Below the pieces are notes generated by a model. It saw only the letters and a program-made list of their open reading frames with translations. It was not told the origin of the DNA and searched no databases. Shown one piece after another: positions 46,533-57,576 of a DNA stretch of 64,000 bases. Source of the stretch: Morchella semilibera (Eukaryota > Ascomycota > Pezizomycetes > Pezizales > Morchellaceae). The stretch covers positions 1,519,973 through 1,583,972 of the forward strand of contig WBVU01000003.1 of NCBI GenBank assembly GCA_009192285.1, given 5' to 3'. Position 1 is the stretch's first letter. Every line of letters begins with the position of its first letter. The translations under genes and the position numbers were made by a program.

Positions 46533-48436
46533 TAGTAGAAGGTTAAACTCTAGATCGGTTTTGTCGTGGGGGTTTCTTTTTTTTTTTAGTCAAAGGATAT
46601 CAAGGCTCAGATTTTATTTATTGAACTTTTTTTTTTTTTAACAAGATTTAAGCCTGAAATCATTGCACTCAAAACGTTTTTCTAGGATTATGACTTTAAG
46701 TAATACGAGTGCTGGACTAGCAAAGTTACTGAAATTTCTTTACAACCTAACTCTAGGGTTCAGTACTCAAGAATACAAACCCTGATGCTTGGCAACATAG
46801 ATACTACGTAGAAGTACATGTATAGATATTTCTATGGTGAACCCCAGTTGCTTATGAACCAACACAAGAGGCTTAGATTCCAGCCATGTTATGGCCGAAA
46901 ACTAAATCTTGGCTGCAATCCTGTAATGTAGGGGTAAAAATGGGTACAACACTGTTCTACTTCACCAAGTCTTGGCGCTTTTTACATACAAAAATAGGTA
47001 AATGGCACCTCTTATAACTTTCCCACCAGACAAGATATCAAAAATCTGTGAAATAAAAATCTCTATCATACCTATACCTACAATTTTATCCCATAAACTT
47101 TCGATATCTTGTCTGGTTGAAAAGTTATAAGCGATGCAATTTTTGTCACCTTTAAGCCATGCCGCACCATACATACATGTAGATTATTATATTATTATAG
47201 GTCCTATGGTCGTGGTTGCAACAGCTCAGATCACTGCAGTACATCAATGGTAATAAGTAATCAGAAGGAACGCCGCGGAACGTGCGTTTTGCTGGCACAT
47301 TTGTGGCTAGACCGTCCGATAACTTAATACCAACCGCTGTACATGTAGTCGGTACTAGTAGCAGCCAGTCATCAATTAAACATATATCTTCAGTCTTATA
47401 CCTATTGCCATTACACGAAGCGCGCATATAGCTAAGCTAGAAATCCGTGGTGCAAAAATGTAGATGCTGAGGAAGAGACGCCTTACATATGAACTTCTAG
47501 CTGGCTGTCAAGGGGCAGTTAGCCTTAGAACCGTCCCATGGTCCGGTGCCTGGGCAAACGCAAGCGCACCACCGGCGGCTACGGGTAATATGCCTGTTAT
47601 TTCTGGAGTCGTCAATAGTGGAAGAGATCGAGACCCCATATCCTGGATTTTCCAAATGCCGTCGTTTTAACTTTCTGGTGTTTATCAAAGTACATGTACT
47701 AGGTAGTCAGAATGTTTCCTACTCTCATTTACAGGTTCAGGCATGTACCGCTATATACATCATGATATTGTATCTACGATGTAGAATTTCCATGTCTAAT
47801 ACAAGAAATTTAGATTCAGATTCTAGTACATGCATCGAGCCAGTGGCGCAGCCACCTCGTATGGTACAATATTTTGCAAAAAAAAAAAAAAAAAGGTGAG
47901 CTGAACACCACAACTGGTCTTTATATACATGTATTTACTTTGTCTTTTTTTCTATTGAGGGTCAGAAGGTTACTTAAAGATACACCTCCGTGATGTCTTA
48001 CATGAGATTTTGAAAAAAAGTCCCCTTTAAGCTAGTTTCAGAGGACCAGTCGTTTCATGTACCCAGTGCTTTTGCTTCTTTCCCCGTTCTTTTCCAGTTT
48101 GGGCGCTGAGTTCCAGTTTGGGCTTTCAAATTCCAGCTTGCTGGCTTCTGAAATGGCGACTGTCGCCAAAATGGGCTAGATGGAGCTTTATTTAGTTGAA
48201 CCTGGCTTGCAGCCACATAGCGATTGGTTCCCTGTCCCACGCGAGATTTATCAACCGCCAGACCCAAGAAAAACGAAACCCAGCATCGGGACCGCGAAAA
48301 GCAAATAAGTGGAACCTCTAAGCGCCAATATCAAATACTTAACTATACACTATATAGATATGCTTTCATTCCCACCACGATGGAACTATGCTACACTCGA
48401 AGATTCTTTATGTGAACATTTTTGTCGGTTCCAGCC
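46533..48436. other. Intergenic region, 1.9 kb, with hairpin element
   Basis: This lies downstream of the FKBP gene and upstream of the kelch membrane protein. It holds a TIR hairpin at 47011-47131 (separate entry), an A16 run at 47879-47894, and TACATGTA sites near 46815, 47173, 47340, 47684 and 47923. Short frames (for example 47464-47670) lack any recognisable feature. Confidence 0.5.
47011..47131. mobile_element. 121-bp MITE-like hairpin with 29-bp arms
   Basis: The left arm 47011-47039 starts CTTATAACTTTC and contains ACCAGACAAGATATC. The right arm 47103-47131 is its reverse complement with 27 of 29 bases matching. The spacer is 63 bp and AT-rich. A further partial match (ACAAAAAT) outside both arms suggests the inverted repeat once extended to about 46988 and 47146. 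There is no coding capacity. Confidence 0.65.
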
Positions 48437-50567
48437 ATGATGAATTTTCGAATGCAGACCCTTATTCTCGTATTGTCATTACTACATGTAGTATTTTTTG
48501 CTGAAGCGCAGTGGTTGGATGCTGGCAATACCAGGCTGCAAAAGAAGGATGGGGAGAGGACTAGTGCTGTGGAGAAGCTTTGCAGGATGACTTCTCATCA
48601 GAGTAAACGAAGATCTTTATTCATTATGTTTCTAAACCACTAACTACATTATAGGCGCGATAATCAACAACACATTATACCTTATGGGAGGTAATGTAGT
48701 GTACGGGTTAGATAGAACAGCGAAGGATCGTTCTTCCCAAATCGCAGCACCAAGTTAGTTGGGTTCTTCCCTTCAACAGTATGTACTAATAATCCGTGCA
48801 GACACTTATTTACGGACACTTGACCTTACGCAAGATTTCAACCTAACCAACGGCTTCCGACATACCTACCGCTACGATATCCCAAAGGCCGTTCCCGATA
48901 TCTCCAAGGGTCACTTATGGGCAGACGGCGATCGACTAGTACTATTAGGAGGGTTAACAGAGGGAGTTAATAAATCTTTTCCTAATTACACGGTCCCTAC
49001 AAAGGACTATGATGTTTGGCACTATGATCTTGGAAGAGGTGGTGATCGCATATGGGAGACCCTATCTATGGGAAGGAGCAACAATATTATGCGGGCTTTC
49101 AATGCGGCGGGAACCTATGTTAAGCATTTAAGAAAGGGTTTTTTGCTTGGGGGCATGGTGTCACATGATTCCCAGTCCATTGTTCCTGAGTCAATGGGAA
49201 AAATGAGTGTTGGGGGATTGTTGATCTGGGATGGGGTGACGGAGAGCTGGGAAAACAACTCAACACCATGGAACAAACGTCACTCGACAGGGGGGTTTTA
49301 TCTGCCGTATGGAGAGCAGGGAGTTTTGGCTTTCTTCGGTGGGCTCGCGGAGGAGAAATCGCAGGAGTATGATAATCTTACGGTATGATCTTATCGTACT
49401 TACATGTAACTAGGCTTATGGTATCTTATGCGCTAATTTGAATAGTTTCCAATGAATAGGATCGACATCTACGACATTAGCGAGGGAAAGTGGTATAGTC
49501 AAAATGCAACTGGCGTCGTACCTTCACATCGAACAAACTTCTGCGGCCAGGTGGTTTCTGCTCCCGACAATTCGACTCACCAAATATATATCTTCGGCGG
49601 GGCAAAAGCGGACTCAGTTTTATCAGCTGATATTTATGTCCTGACAATTCCCACTTTCAGGTGGCAACTGGTTTCGAGTGGAAATGTTAAAAAAGACCGA
49701 AGAAATAGGATCCCACTTCCCAGGGAACATGCCACTTGTGACTTGGTCTCTGGGGGTCATGCTATGATGATCTATGGAGGAAAGGTATCCGCAGACATCA
49801 AGCCAACTAGTTGTGACGATGCTGGCGGTGTGTATCTATTTGATCTGAGCGACTGGAAGTGGAAACTAAGGTACTCCTCGAATCCTCAGCAGTATGAGGT
49901 CCCGCAACCCATATGGTCCACATTTCCCGGCGGCAAGTAAGAAACCCTTACCCTACCTTTATGTACAATTATGTTAATCCTATTTAGTAATACAAAGCTC
50001 GGGCCCGAGGAAGGATTTGAAAATCCCCACATTGCAGAGCTCATGGGAAATGGCTTCGTATTCGACGTAGGGAATGGTACATACACTGATAGTTCGATAC
50101 CTCCCAATCCTACGACACTCTCCCCAGAAAGTCCCCAAAAGACCAATTCGCCCCACACACCATTTAACCATACAAATACAGATAATGCCGCACTAGTGGG
50201 TGCTATCATTGCTGGAATACTGGCCACAGCATCGTTGATTGGAGGATTCTACTGGCTATGCCATCGTCGTAGTTCACAAAATCCTTCCACAAAAGAAAGC
50301 CCTATGCAAGCTGAGCTAGATGTGTATGCTGAGCTAGATGGCAACAAAGATATTGGGCCAATAGAACTACCAGCAGCAAGATTCTCAGGTTCATGTCAAC
50401 CCCATCAACTCAACTCGCCTGGACCAGTTGAGATGCTTGCACCGTCTATCCCACAACCCCCGATTACTGGCCCTCCGCCTCCCCCTCATCGTTGTCTACA
50501 TTGCCCGCATAGTGATTATTACGTGAGAATTTCATTGGAAGATGCACCCCCACCCCCGCCGAAATAG
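48437..50567 (+). CDS. Kelch-repeat cell-surface protein with one C-terminal TM helix
   Basis: Exons are 48437-48602, 48655-48753, 48802-49382, 49446-49936 and 49988-50567, giving 638 residues. A signal peptide (MMNFRMQTLILVLSLLHVVF ending in AEA-Q) leads into a beta-propeller. Blade signatures are IINNTLYLMGGNVVYG, GDRLVLLGGLTE, KGFLLGGMV, GVLAFFGGLAEE, HQIYIFGGAKAD and HAMMIYGGKVSA, with paired aromatic strands (KWYSQNA, FRWQLVSS, WKWKLRYSS). Many N-glycosylation sites precede a transmembrane segment AALVGAIIAGILATASLIGG then FYWLC (about residues 500-525). A ~115-residue proline-rich cytosolic tail follows, with PPPPPHRCLHCPH and terminal APPPPPK. This topology (extracellular kelch propeller, one helix, short tail) is frequent in filamentous ascomycetes and often annotated only as 'kelch/galactose oxidase-like'; the role is unknown. 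The first ATG is doubled (48437 and 48440). Confidence 0.85.
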
Positions 50568-53319
50568 TTTGGTAATTCTTGATGCATAACATTCCTTCTA
50601 TTACCACTACATATACCCCTATCCTTAACATCTTCTTCGTTGTATATATTTCTTTTTGCTTCTTCTGTATACTTTTAAAACTGTATCTTTTTTAGTTATT
50701 TTTTTTTATCTTACCTTGTAAATACTGAGTTTCTTTGGTACCGTAGTTGATCCCTTTTGTTCAACCCTAACTACAGTACCAAAAAAGCGGGTGTATCTAG
50801 TACCTTATCTGTCAGAATACCATGACACTCCGGTATTGCTACAGCATTGCTATGGTATAATGGCCGAAATTCCGATTTAGTTCGGAAGTTTTTCACGGTC
50901 CCGTATTGCTATGGTATCTATATATATTACATCCCCTTTTTTGGTACTGTATGGTTAAGCTGCTATGTAGGCCTGCGGCCTACCCTCCACATCTAAATAC
51001 AACTTTGCTCCAATATAGCTACATGTATTTATTGAGTATAGGGCACCTTGTTTTATCAAAAACCTTTTATGCACTTATTACCATACCATACATCTGAAAC
51101 TCCTAGTTTGCGCGCCACAGTGGCAGTGAAGTTAATTCTGGGTAAAATTCGACGAAATAGGGGGACGGCGACTAAGGGTCCCAAAACGGAGTACAAAGTG
51201 ACAGTGCCTACCCCCAAACCTTCTGTTTCGCTATAAAAAACATATTTGGCGTTGAATCCGTTTCGCCGTTGACCTGACACTCCTGTACAGTACTGTAGCG
51301 TTTACCCGCCGATTTATGATTGGCTCCTGATTTGGTGGTACTATTGCTCCATATATCACATATAAGCTGCATGGATTATGTCGTACAAGTCTCTATCGTT
51401 CTTTGATTAGGATCGAACATGAATATGTATTTTGGGGGTTTGGTGGTTTGAGAGTCGAGCTTCTCCTGCATTTGTGCCTCTTTAAGTTCCTCTGTCGGGA
51501 GGCATATTGCGCAGTAGAGACCTCCGACGATAGCACGCACACGTGAGTTACTAACAATGTGCTTTTAATAATTTCTCCGGCATGTCCGACTGCTGAAAAG
51601 TTATCCTTTTGTCCCACCACCTAGATAGTCCGACCAAGCTCTTATATATATATAGACAGATCGTATGATTTACCGTGGGTTAGGGTTTCCAGGGTTGGTT
51701 GTCGGAAAGGTGCACCCACAGCAGCAACCACCGATTGAACGACATGCGGCGGTGGTGATATCCTACTGTTTTTGAATCGACTCCCGAAAACTCCACTTTC
51801 ATCCAACGATTGAATCCCTGGTAGCAGTACTTTACTAGTACCCATGATGCCCTATATGAGGAACTGGCATTATTATTGTTATGCAGGGCTCTCAGCCTGA
51901 GCTCTCTGCTATTAAAGAAACAACTCTGCATGTAATGCTGGATGCGTCGTCTAGTGTGTAGATCCTTTGGTTTTAGACGCCTTTTCCGCTGGAGGATCTG
52001 CACGCCGCCCGAGGTGTTGTACCGTTTGTTATAAGGTACATGAGATTGCTTGGTTGTGACACAGATCAAGATGTACGTGCATAACACTCTTACCTCACGA
52101 ATTTAATTTGTACATTCTTGGGATTTCACAAAAATATTATTCCGAACGGAGGGAGGGAGATGTTACACCCCGCGGAGCCGCCTTTTCGGAGAAATACATC
52201 CGGACTTCCCATTGTTACGCTAAAGAAAGGTTATTAAATTCCGACCAACGAAAAGAGCTAGAAAACAGCTCTTTTGAGAACGTTATAAGCAACAACAGAA
52301 AAAGTGACCTCGAAGTGTACCGAGGCCTCAACAAGAACCAATTAACCAGATAACTTACCTAAACTGCTACATTAGTAGCCCTTTTTCGTCAATTATTACT
52401 AGAGTAGCTTAGTAGTTGAACCCTGTGTCCTAGTGTGGGGTTTTTCACCTCCCTTTTTCCCGGTCTTCTTCGAACTGACTGCGTGTGTGCCTGCTTGCCA
52501 ACAGCACTCACTCCAGGGCAGCCTCATTACCCTTCCCAAGTACCTTTCCGCATCACTCACACACTCACACTCACACACACACATATCCATTCAGGTAGCC
52601 AGCCCAGCCCAAGCATTCGTTCATACCGTACGACGTACAGTACGGTACATACAGCCCCTCCCCCTCGTCCTAGAGTACGTACGTTGTTGTCTGGTTGTCT
52701 GGCGTGTGCATTGATTGTTTCTCTGCTGCTTTTTGCGCATATCCACTCATTATTCTAATTTCGACTTTTCCTTCTTTTCTTCCCTACATACATTCTCCTC
52801 CTCTCCTCATCTTCCTCGATCCCTTCAGTATTTCTCACCCCCCCCCCCCACTTGCATTATTTTTCCCGCGGTGAGTGAGATCTGCACGCCTGTCCAGGCA
52901 GCTAGTCAAGTCCTGGGCAGCTTTTTTTGACGGCCAACGGCTTTGATACCCTGTTACTTGTCTACTCACTCTGTCTGTTCGTTTTGTGTGTTGGTTGTCG
53001 CCAGACAACAACTTTCCCACACACTGCAACCGGAATACTTGAATAGAGTGAATCTCAATGTTTGATGCCCTGTTCAACATATCCCTCCTTTTTAATTTTT
53101 TTTTTTTTCTTGTTCAATTTATTCAACATTCAGTTAAATAAGGAATAAATTAAAGAAAAGAGGAAAAGTGTTAGGAGAGAAAAAAATACCCGTTCCCCTT
53201 CCCCCCAAATAGCAGAAAGAAAAAAAAAATAGGGAAGGAGAAACGCAGGGGAGAAAGAGAAAGGGAAAAAAAAAAAAAAAAAAAGAGGATAAAATTGTTC
53301 AACCACTCGAATATATAAA
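50568..53319. other. Intergenic region, 2.75 kb, with repeat debris
   Basis: This is the longest gene-free stretch. A 15-bp inverted pair (TTTGGTACCGTAGTT at 50734-50748 and its complement at 50768-50782) is echoed by TTTTGGTACTGTA near 50939. Related ATTGCTATGGTAT copies lie near 50847 and 50907. A minus-strand frame of 135 codons at 51680-52087 shows no known domain. The part from 52430 to 53310 is CT-rich then A-rich (A runs near 53221, 53267-53284), typical of the leader of the deubiquitinase gene. TACATGTA occurs near 51021. Confidence 0.5.
50734..50782. repeat. Short hairpin, 15-bp arms
   Basis: TTTGGTACCGTAGTT (50734-50748) and AACTACAGTACCAAA (50768-50782) are inverted copies with one mismatch and a 19-bp loop. 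Confidence 0.6.
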
Positions 53320-55333
53320 ATGCTGACTTCGGAGTTGGGGGAGGCAAAGAGAAGGATCGAAACAAACACCATGATTACGACGTCACTCTTCCCCCAACCT
53401 GTACACTCCCTGCCGTCTCCGGCTCCCTCAGTAGCATGTACTTCAACTGCCTGCTCTATCACGAACATCGATGAACTTGCACTGGCCCGTATACCAATTC
53501 CCACCGGCGGTCACCCAGAGACCCGTTCGCCTCCCGAATCCCTTCCTGCTGCCGAGGACCCCAGGGAAGATTCGACAGGGGATGAGCTACCTGCGGAAAA
53601 CCCAAAACTCGTTATGGATTTCATCAATGAGCCGGTAAAATCGGATGAAACCGTTGTGATGGAAATGAAGCCGAAACATCGACTACCAAAAAAAAACGTA
53701 CTCAAAGAAGGACAACAAGGGAAAAAGACGGTCGTCAGAGGTAGTCGATGATGATAGTTATGATTCCAAAAGCGACGCGAGTTCCTACATTTCACCAGCG
53801 AAACGAGTAAAAGTGGTTGGCCTGAAGAACCTCGGGAATACGTGTTACAATAATGCAGTAATCCAAGCTCTCAGCCATACAAAACCCCTCCGTGATTATT
53901 TTCTGGAACGGAAGACCCGAATACCGGCTAAGGAAAATACGGATGGTGGTGAACGCAAGGAAGATGCAGCGATTCAGGTCCAAATGCACATGGCAAGACC
54001 GAGGACACGGAGAGCTGCTCAGCTAGAAGAACAATATACCGTCCCTTCAGACGTGTACGCTTTCTCTCCGCTGCCCTGCCGAGTAGCTTTACTAATTGAT
54101 TCTTGTTCAGGAATCTTTGTGATGAATTTTCTCGTTTGCTGAAACTTATGTGGAATGACGAATCATACAGCGAACCCATCGTACCACCCAAACCACGTCG
54201 GGTATCTAAATCGGCGTTGGTTGTTTCCCCACATGCGTTTGCAACAGCTGTAGCGGCTGTCCTACCACTGTTTCAGGAGCGTTATGAGCAACATGACGCA
54301 CAAGAGTTTTTAAGGGTACTTTCTCTCCATAGTATACTCTTAGACCAAATTGCTGAACCACATATAGTGTGCATTAGAGAGGATGCAGAATGAACTCGTA
54401 ACGGAAAATATCGAGAGAACAGATGAATCAAATCCCCAAGAACTAAACACATACCGTATAGAAGACAACATCGTTCAAATAGTATTTGGTGGTATCTTGT
54501 GGAACAAGGTAATATTGTGTTTTTTGCTTGGTGTTGTTGGAGATGAAAATCACTCCTCCCTCGAGGGCATATCGTTGACCTAGAACGTAGATTGTATGTT
54601 TATCGTGTGAGGATTACACGATTAAGCCAGACCCGTTTTTGGATTTAAGCCTTGTGATCCCTGAACAATCATACCTTCAAGCAACCTCGAAATCAGCAGA
54701 GCCGCAAAATACGGTCACACTAGAAGATTGTTTAGACTTGTTTTCCTCTGCCGAAGAACTCGAAGGCTCGCCGTCTCCGCCCGGATCTGCCGCTTCGTCT
54801 ACGAATGGAACTGGACGTTCGTGTCTATCATGTGGCTCGGATACGGGCTTTTCGAAGGCGTTCAAATTTGGTGGATTGCCACAGATATTGTGTATTCATT
54901 TAAAGCGGTTTCGTTGGAAGAGGAACGCAGTCCGTGGGAGTAAACAGAAGGTCGATGCACATGTGAAATTTCCTCTGGAAGGACTAGACATGGGGCGCTG
55001 GATGGACAACGCCAACCAGGCAGAACGCCTGTACGATCTCTACGCTGTAGTGGTTCATCAAGGGGCTGGGTAAGCATCTTGCCCCAATGTTTACCCGCCA
55101 TAGAAACTTATTTGACGATACTTAGGGCGAGCTCCGGGCATTACTATGCTTATGTCAAATATCAAGGCGAGTGGTGGAGCATCAACGATGATCGTGCACA
55201 CAAGGTCACGCCGGAAATCGTTGCTAAAGCGAAAGCATATCTTCTTTTTTACCAACAAAAGGAAATTGGGGACTCTATCGATGAATCTCCCCGATTAGAA
55301 GTCTCAGCTTCTGAGGCGACTTCGACATCATGA
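53320..55333 (+). CDS. Ubiquitin-specific protease, USP3-like (apparent frameshift)
   Basis: Exons are 53320-54054, 54111-54315, 54368-54508, 54591-55069 and 55126-55333. The first exon has one extra A in the A9 run 53688-53696; removing it gives a clean 588-residue frame. Residues 1-160 are disordered. The USP domain starts with the Cys box VVGLKNLGNTCYNNAVIQAL, then LCDEFSRLLKLMWND, RYEQHDAQEFLRCALERMQN (spliced over a 52-bp intron), FGGILWNKIVCLSCED with DPFLDLSL, a second CxxC pair RSCLSCGSDTGFSKAF, LPQILCIHLKRFRWKR, VDAHVKFPLEGLDMGRWM, and the His box ASSGHYYAYVKYQGEWWSIN with KAYLLFYQQK. The two CxxC pairs form the usual structural zinc site. FPLEGLDM matches the USP3/USP44 group, which remove ubiquitin from histones among other targets; no N-terminal ZnF-UBP is seen here. 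The catalytic Cys and His are both intact. Confidence 0.85.
53688..53696. other. Apparent +1 frameshift in coding A9 tract
   Basis: As given, the frame ends at a stop at 53749-53751 after RLPKKNVLKEG. With eight A instead of nine it reads RLPKKTYSKKDNKGKRRSS and joins the USP domain. No intron with GT..AG ends fixes it. Confidence 0.7.
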
Positions 55334-55961
55334 ACCCTAAATTTTTATTGTATAAACTACATAGAGGGAGGTTTTGTGCGCGGCATTTTTTTTTCCTCTC
55401 TTCCTTTTCATATCCTATTGCGCTTGACAGCGGCATACAACGACTGTACAGATGCATCTATTTCCTTGGGGTGGTATCCTTTTAGTTGGGCCAATACCTG
55501 CACCCTTTTTTTTCTTTGTGAGTCTTGTAAACTTGGGTGGGTGGGGAATTACGGTTTTGGGAGTAACGGTGCGTTGTCTACGTCTTTACCCTTTCTCTAC
55601 TTGCTCTAAACTTCCTGCATATTCTTCTTTTTTATTTTTTATTCGGGAGGGGTGGGTCTGGCAAATTCATATTATTCTTCGGTGTTTTGGCATAGAAAAA
55701 AGGACTGGTGGGGTGCATGACTCAAAAATGCATTTTTGTTTGGATAACCTTTTGCTCTCTTTCTCTTATTTCGTTTCTCTCTCCTTGTGTTTATCTCTTC
55801 ATGTTAGTGGGGGGTAACTACTTTAGATCTTATGGATGAGGATTGGGAGGGAGAACTTTGTTTGCCTGTTGAGTACATACTTTTACATAAAAGCAAGGGT
55901 TTAGTATATATCATGGTATATATATTAGGTACTTACTATTTTAACGTCCCGAAACCCACAA
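55334..55961. other. Convergent intergenic region
   Basis: This holds the 3' flanks of the deubiquitinase (+) and the small mitochondrial-type gene (-). It is T-rich with TTTTTTCTTT runs; no gene is seen. Confidence 0.5.
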
Positions 55962-56526
55962 TCAATCCTCCAAGTCGGCTTTATTCAGCTCCTCAACGGC
56001 ATTCCTAAACTCCCTGATCCGCTGCTCAACCCTCTTCCTGATCTCCTCGCCCTGCCCCGGCGTCGAGGACGAGACAGAGTCCTTGAAGAGGTTCTCTAGC
56101 TTTGCCAGCTCCTCACGCACTGTAGCGCGGTCCCCGGCAGCGTAGATTGACTTCTTCCCGGTCTCTTCGACTGTGTATGTGTGCGTACGCGCTCGTTAGC
56201 CTTGAATATAGGAATTCGAACTGGAAAGGGGGGGGAGGGGGGGCCGCACCGGCGATTTCTAGCTAGTTGTTGATGACCGCATTTTAGCACCGCACCGCAA
56301 GTTTTGGTTGTTTGGCGGGTTGTTAGGTCATACCTCGTCTTTCGCAATCGCATACCTACACGCCCCACAATTATCACCATTGCACCACCACCATCGGCCC
56401 ATGTACTCACTGCTCCGCGATCTCGTCAACCTTCACATCCACGGGGCCCCTCCCGCTCGACAGCGGGCGGCGCGGCAGCATGCGCAGGAGTGGGCGGGCG
56501 GCGGTCTTGAGGATGTGCTGGTGCAT
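55962..56526 (-). CDS. Small putative mitochondrial helical protein, 4 exons incl. 13-nt microexon
   Basis: Exons are 56526-56411, 56355-56334 (22 nt), 56262-56250 (13 nt) and 56170-55962, giving 119 residues. The N-terminus is basic with no acidic residues (MHQHILKTAARPLLRMLPRR then PLSSGRG), a good mitochondrial presequence. The mature part is all-helical and charged: VDVKVDEIAEQYAIAKDELE, IAVEETGKKSIYAAGDRATV, REELAKLENLF, then EEIRKRVEQRIREFRNAVEE and ending KADLED. I have the impression of similar unnamed fungal proteins with a DEFEIAxEET..K.YAAxDR pattern; the 13-nt exon supplies the LEIA part of it. The function is unknown. An upstream in-frame ATG at 56604 would add 26 residues that weaken the presequence; the choice is uncertain. 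It is unusually intron-dense, with three introns in 360 coding bases. Confidence 0.68.
56250..56262 (-). other. 13-nt microexon
   Basis: CTAGAAATCGCCG (minus strand) is bounded by acceptor ACTAG upstream and donor GTGCGG downstream. It adds LEIA plus one base and joins KDE to VEET in frame; skipping it breaks the frame. Confidence 0.7.
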
Positions 56527-57576
56527 GTTGGTGTGTTTGTCGGGTAAGTACATGAGGAGGAGGAGGGGAGGCTTAAGGTTGAGGACAGGGTTCGATGACG
56601 TCATGCTGCGGTTGAGCGCCCCGGGATGGGTGGGGGCCCCCGTACACAGGGGGAGAAGAGAAGAGTACGGCGGAGTATAAATCGACCACGGCCACCGCCG
56701 CCGCCGCCGCCGCCTTAATTGTAACCTACATGTAGCTACATACAACCGCTGTATATAGAGTAGATCGATGCTGTTCCTACCGTAGATACTATATCCCCCC
56801 TACCATTCAATTCCCAGGCAGACCCTGACACCACCAAACGGCGTGCAGTGCAGCGCAGGGCCCACCCGGGTTTCTATATAGCACATGTGTTACTGACTTG
56901 ACCTGAGCGAGACGCTCACGTGCGCATCATGGGGTGTCACTCGCTGTGTTCGGGGGGGGGGAGGTGGGCTGAGTGGTTCCTCCCCCGCCTGCCCTGCCCG
57001 CCCATTGCACCGGTGGTGCTCCGCCCCCGCCGGAGTGGTCTACATACCTATCTACATAGCTGTATCCGCCGGTGTATCCACCGCCGCCAGGCCTGGGTCT
57101 GCTCTGCTCTACATGTAGGTGCACGGCTGGCCCAGGATGTGCCGCTCTGGGCCGGCCGGGGGTGCCGGTCTGGGTACATGTGCTTGCATGGTGTGGGTAC
57201 CTACAGCAGCTATGGATGTCTACGAAAGTCCTTTGGTAACGCAGGCTGGGGGGGAGACATTGATCGCCATCTCCTTTCTTGCGTGGGAAAGCTTTACGTT
57301 TGTATGTTAGGTAGGGTGGGACGGTATTGGGGGGCCCGGTGTGTCAGGGTTAGGTGTATACAACTACAAGCGGGGCATGGCGGGCGTAAGAGAGACCCTT
57401 CTCGACCTCCTGTGTTGTATGTCGTTATCAATCCAATCACCGCTGCACAGCAAATCATAGCACCGAGTGATAACCCATGACTGTTTTATTTTTTCTCTAT
57501 TAACCCGTCCACTTGGTGATATACTTACATAAAAAAAAAGATACATAAAGAAGAAAGAAAAGAAAAGAAAAGAAAT
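56527..57576. other. Upstream intergenic region, GC-rich
   Basis: This is the promoter side of the small mitochondrial-type gene and the 3' flank of threonine deaminase. It has a GCC microsatellite at about 56693-56713, a G10 run near 56951-56961, and TACATGTA sites near 56728 and 57111. A 186-codon plus-strand frame at 56920-57480 has no recognisable domain and a GC-biased composition, so it is not called. Confidence 0.5.

Noticed and set aside
51680-52087. 135-codon minus-strand frame in the long intergenic region
   Set aside because: No known motif, no good start context and mixed composition; it could be old transposon debris but nothing shows it.
54316-54367. Reading VLSLHSILLDQIAEPHIVC as an insertion in the USP domain
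   Set aside because: It ends in a stop and the wrong frame. Treating it as a 52-bp intron with branch TTGCTGAACC yields the expected QEFLRCALERMQ.
56920-57480. 186-codon plus-strand frame between the mitochondrial-type gene and threonine deaminase
   Set aside because: Cys/Arg/Gly-rich product of GC-rich DNA, no recognisable domain, no supporting neighbours.
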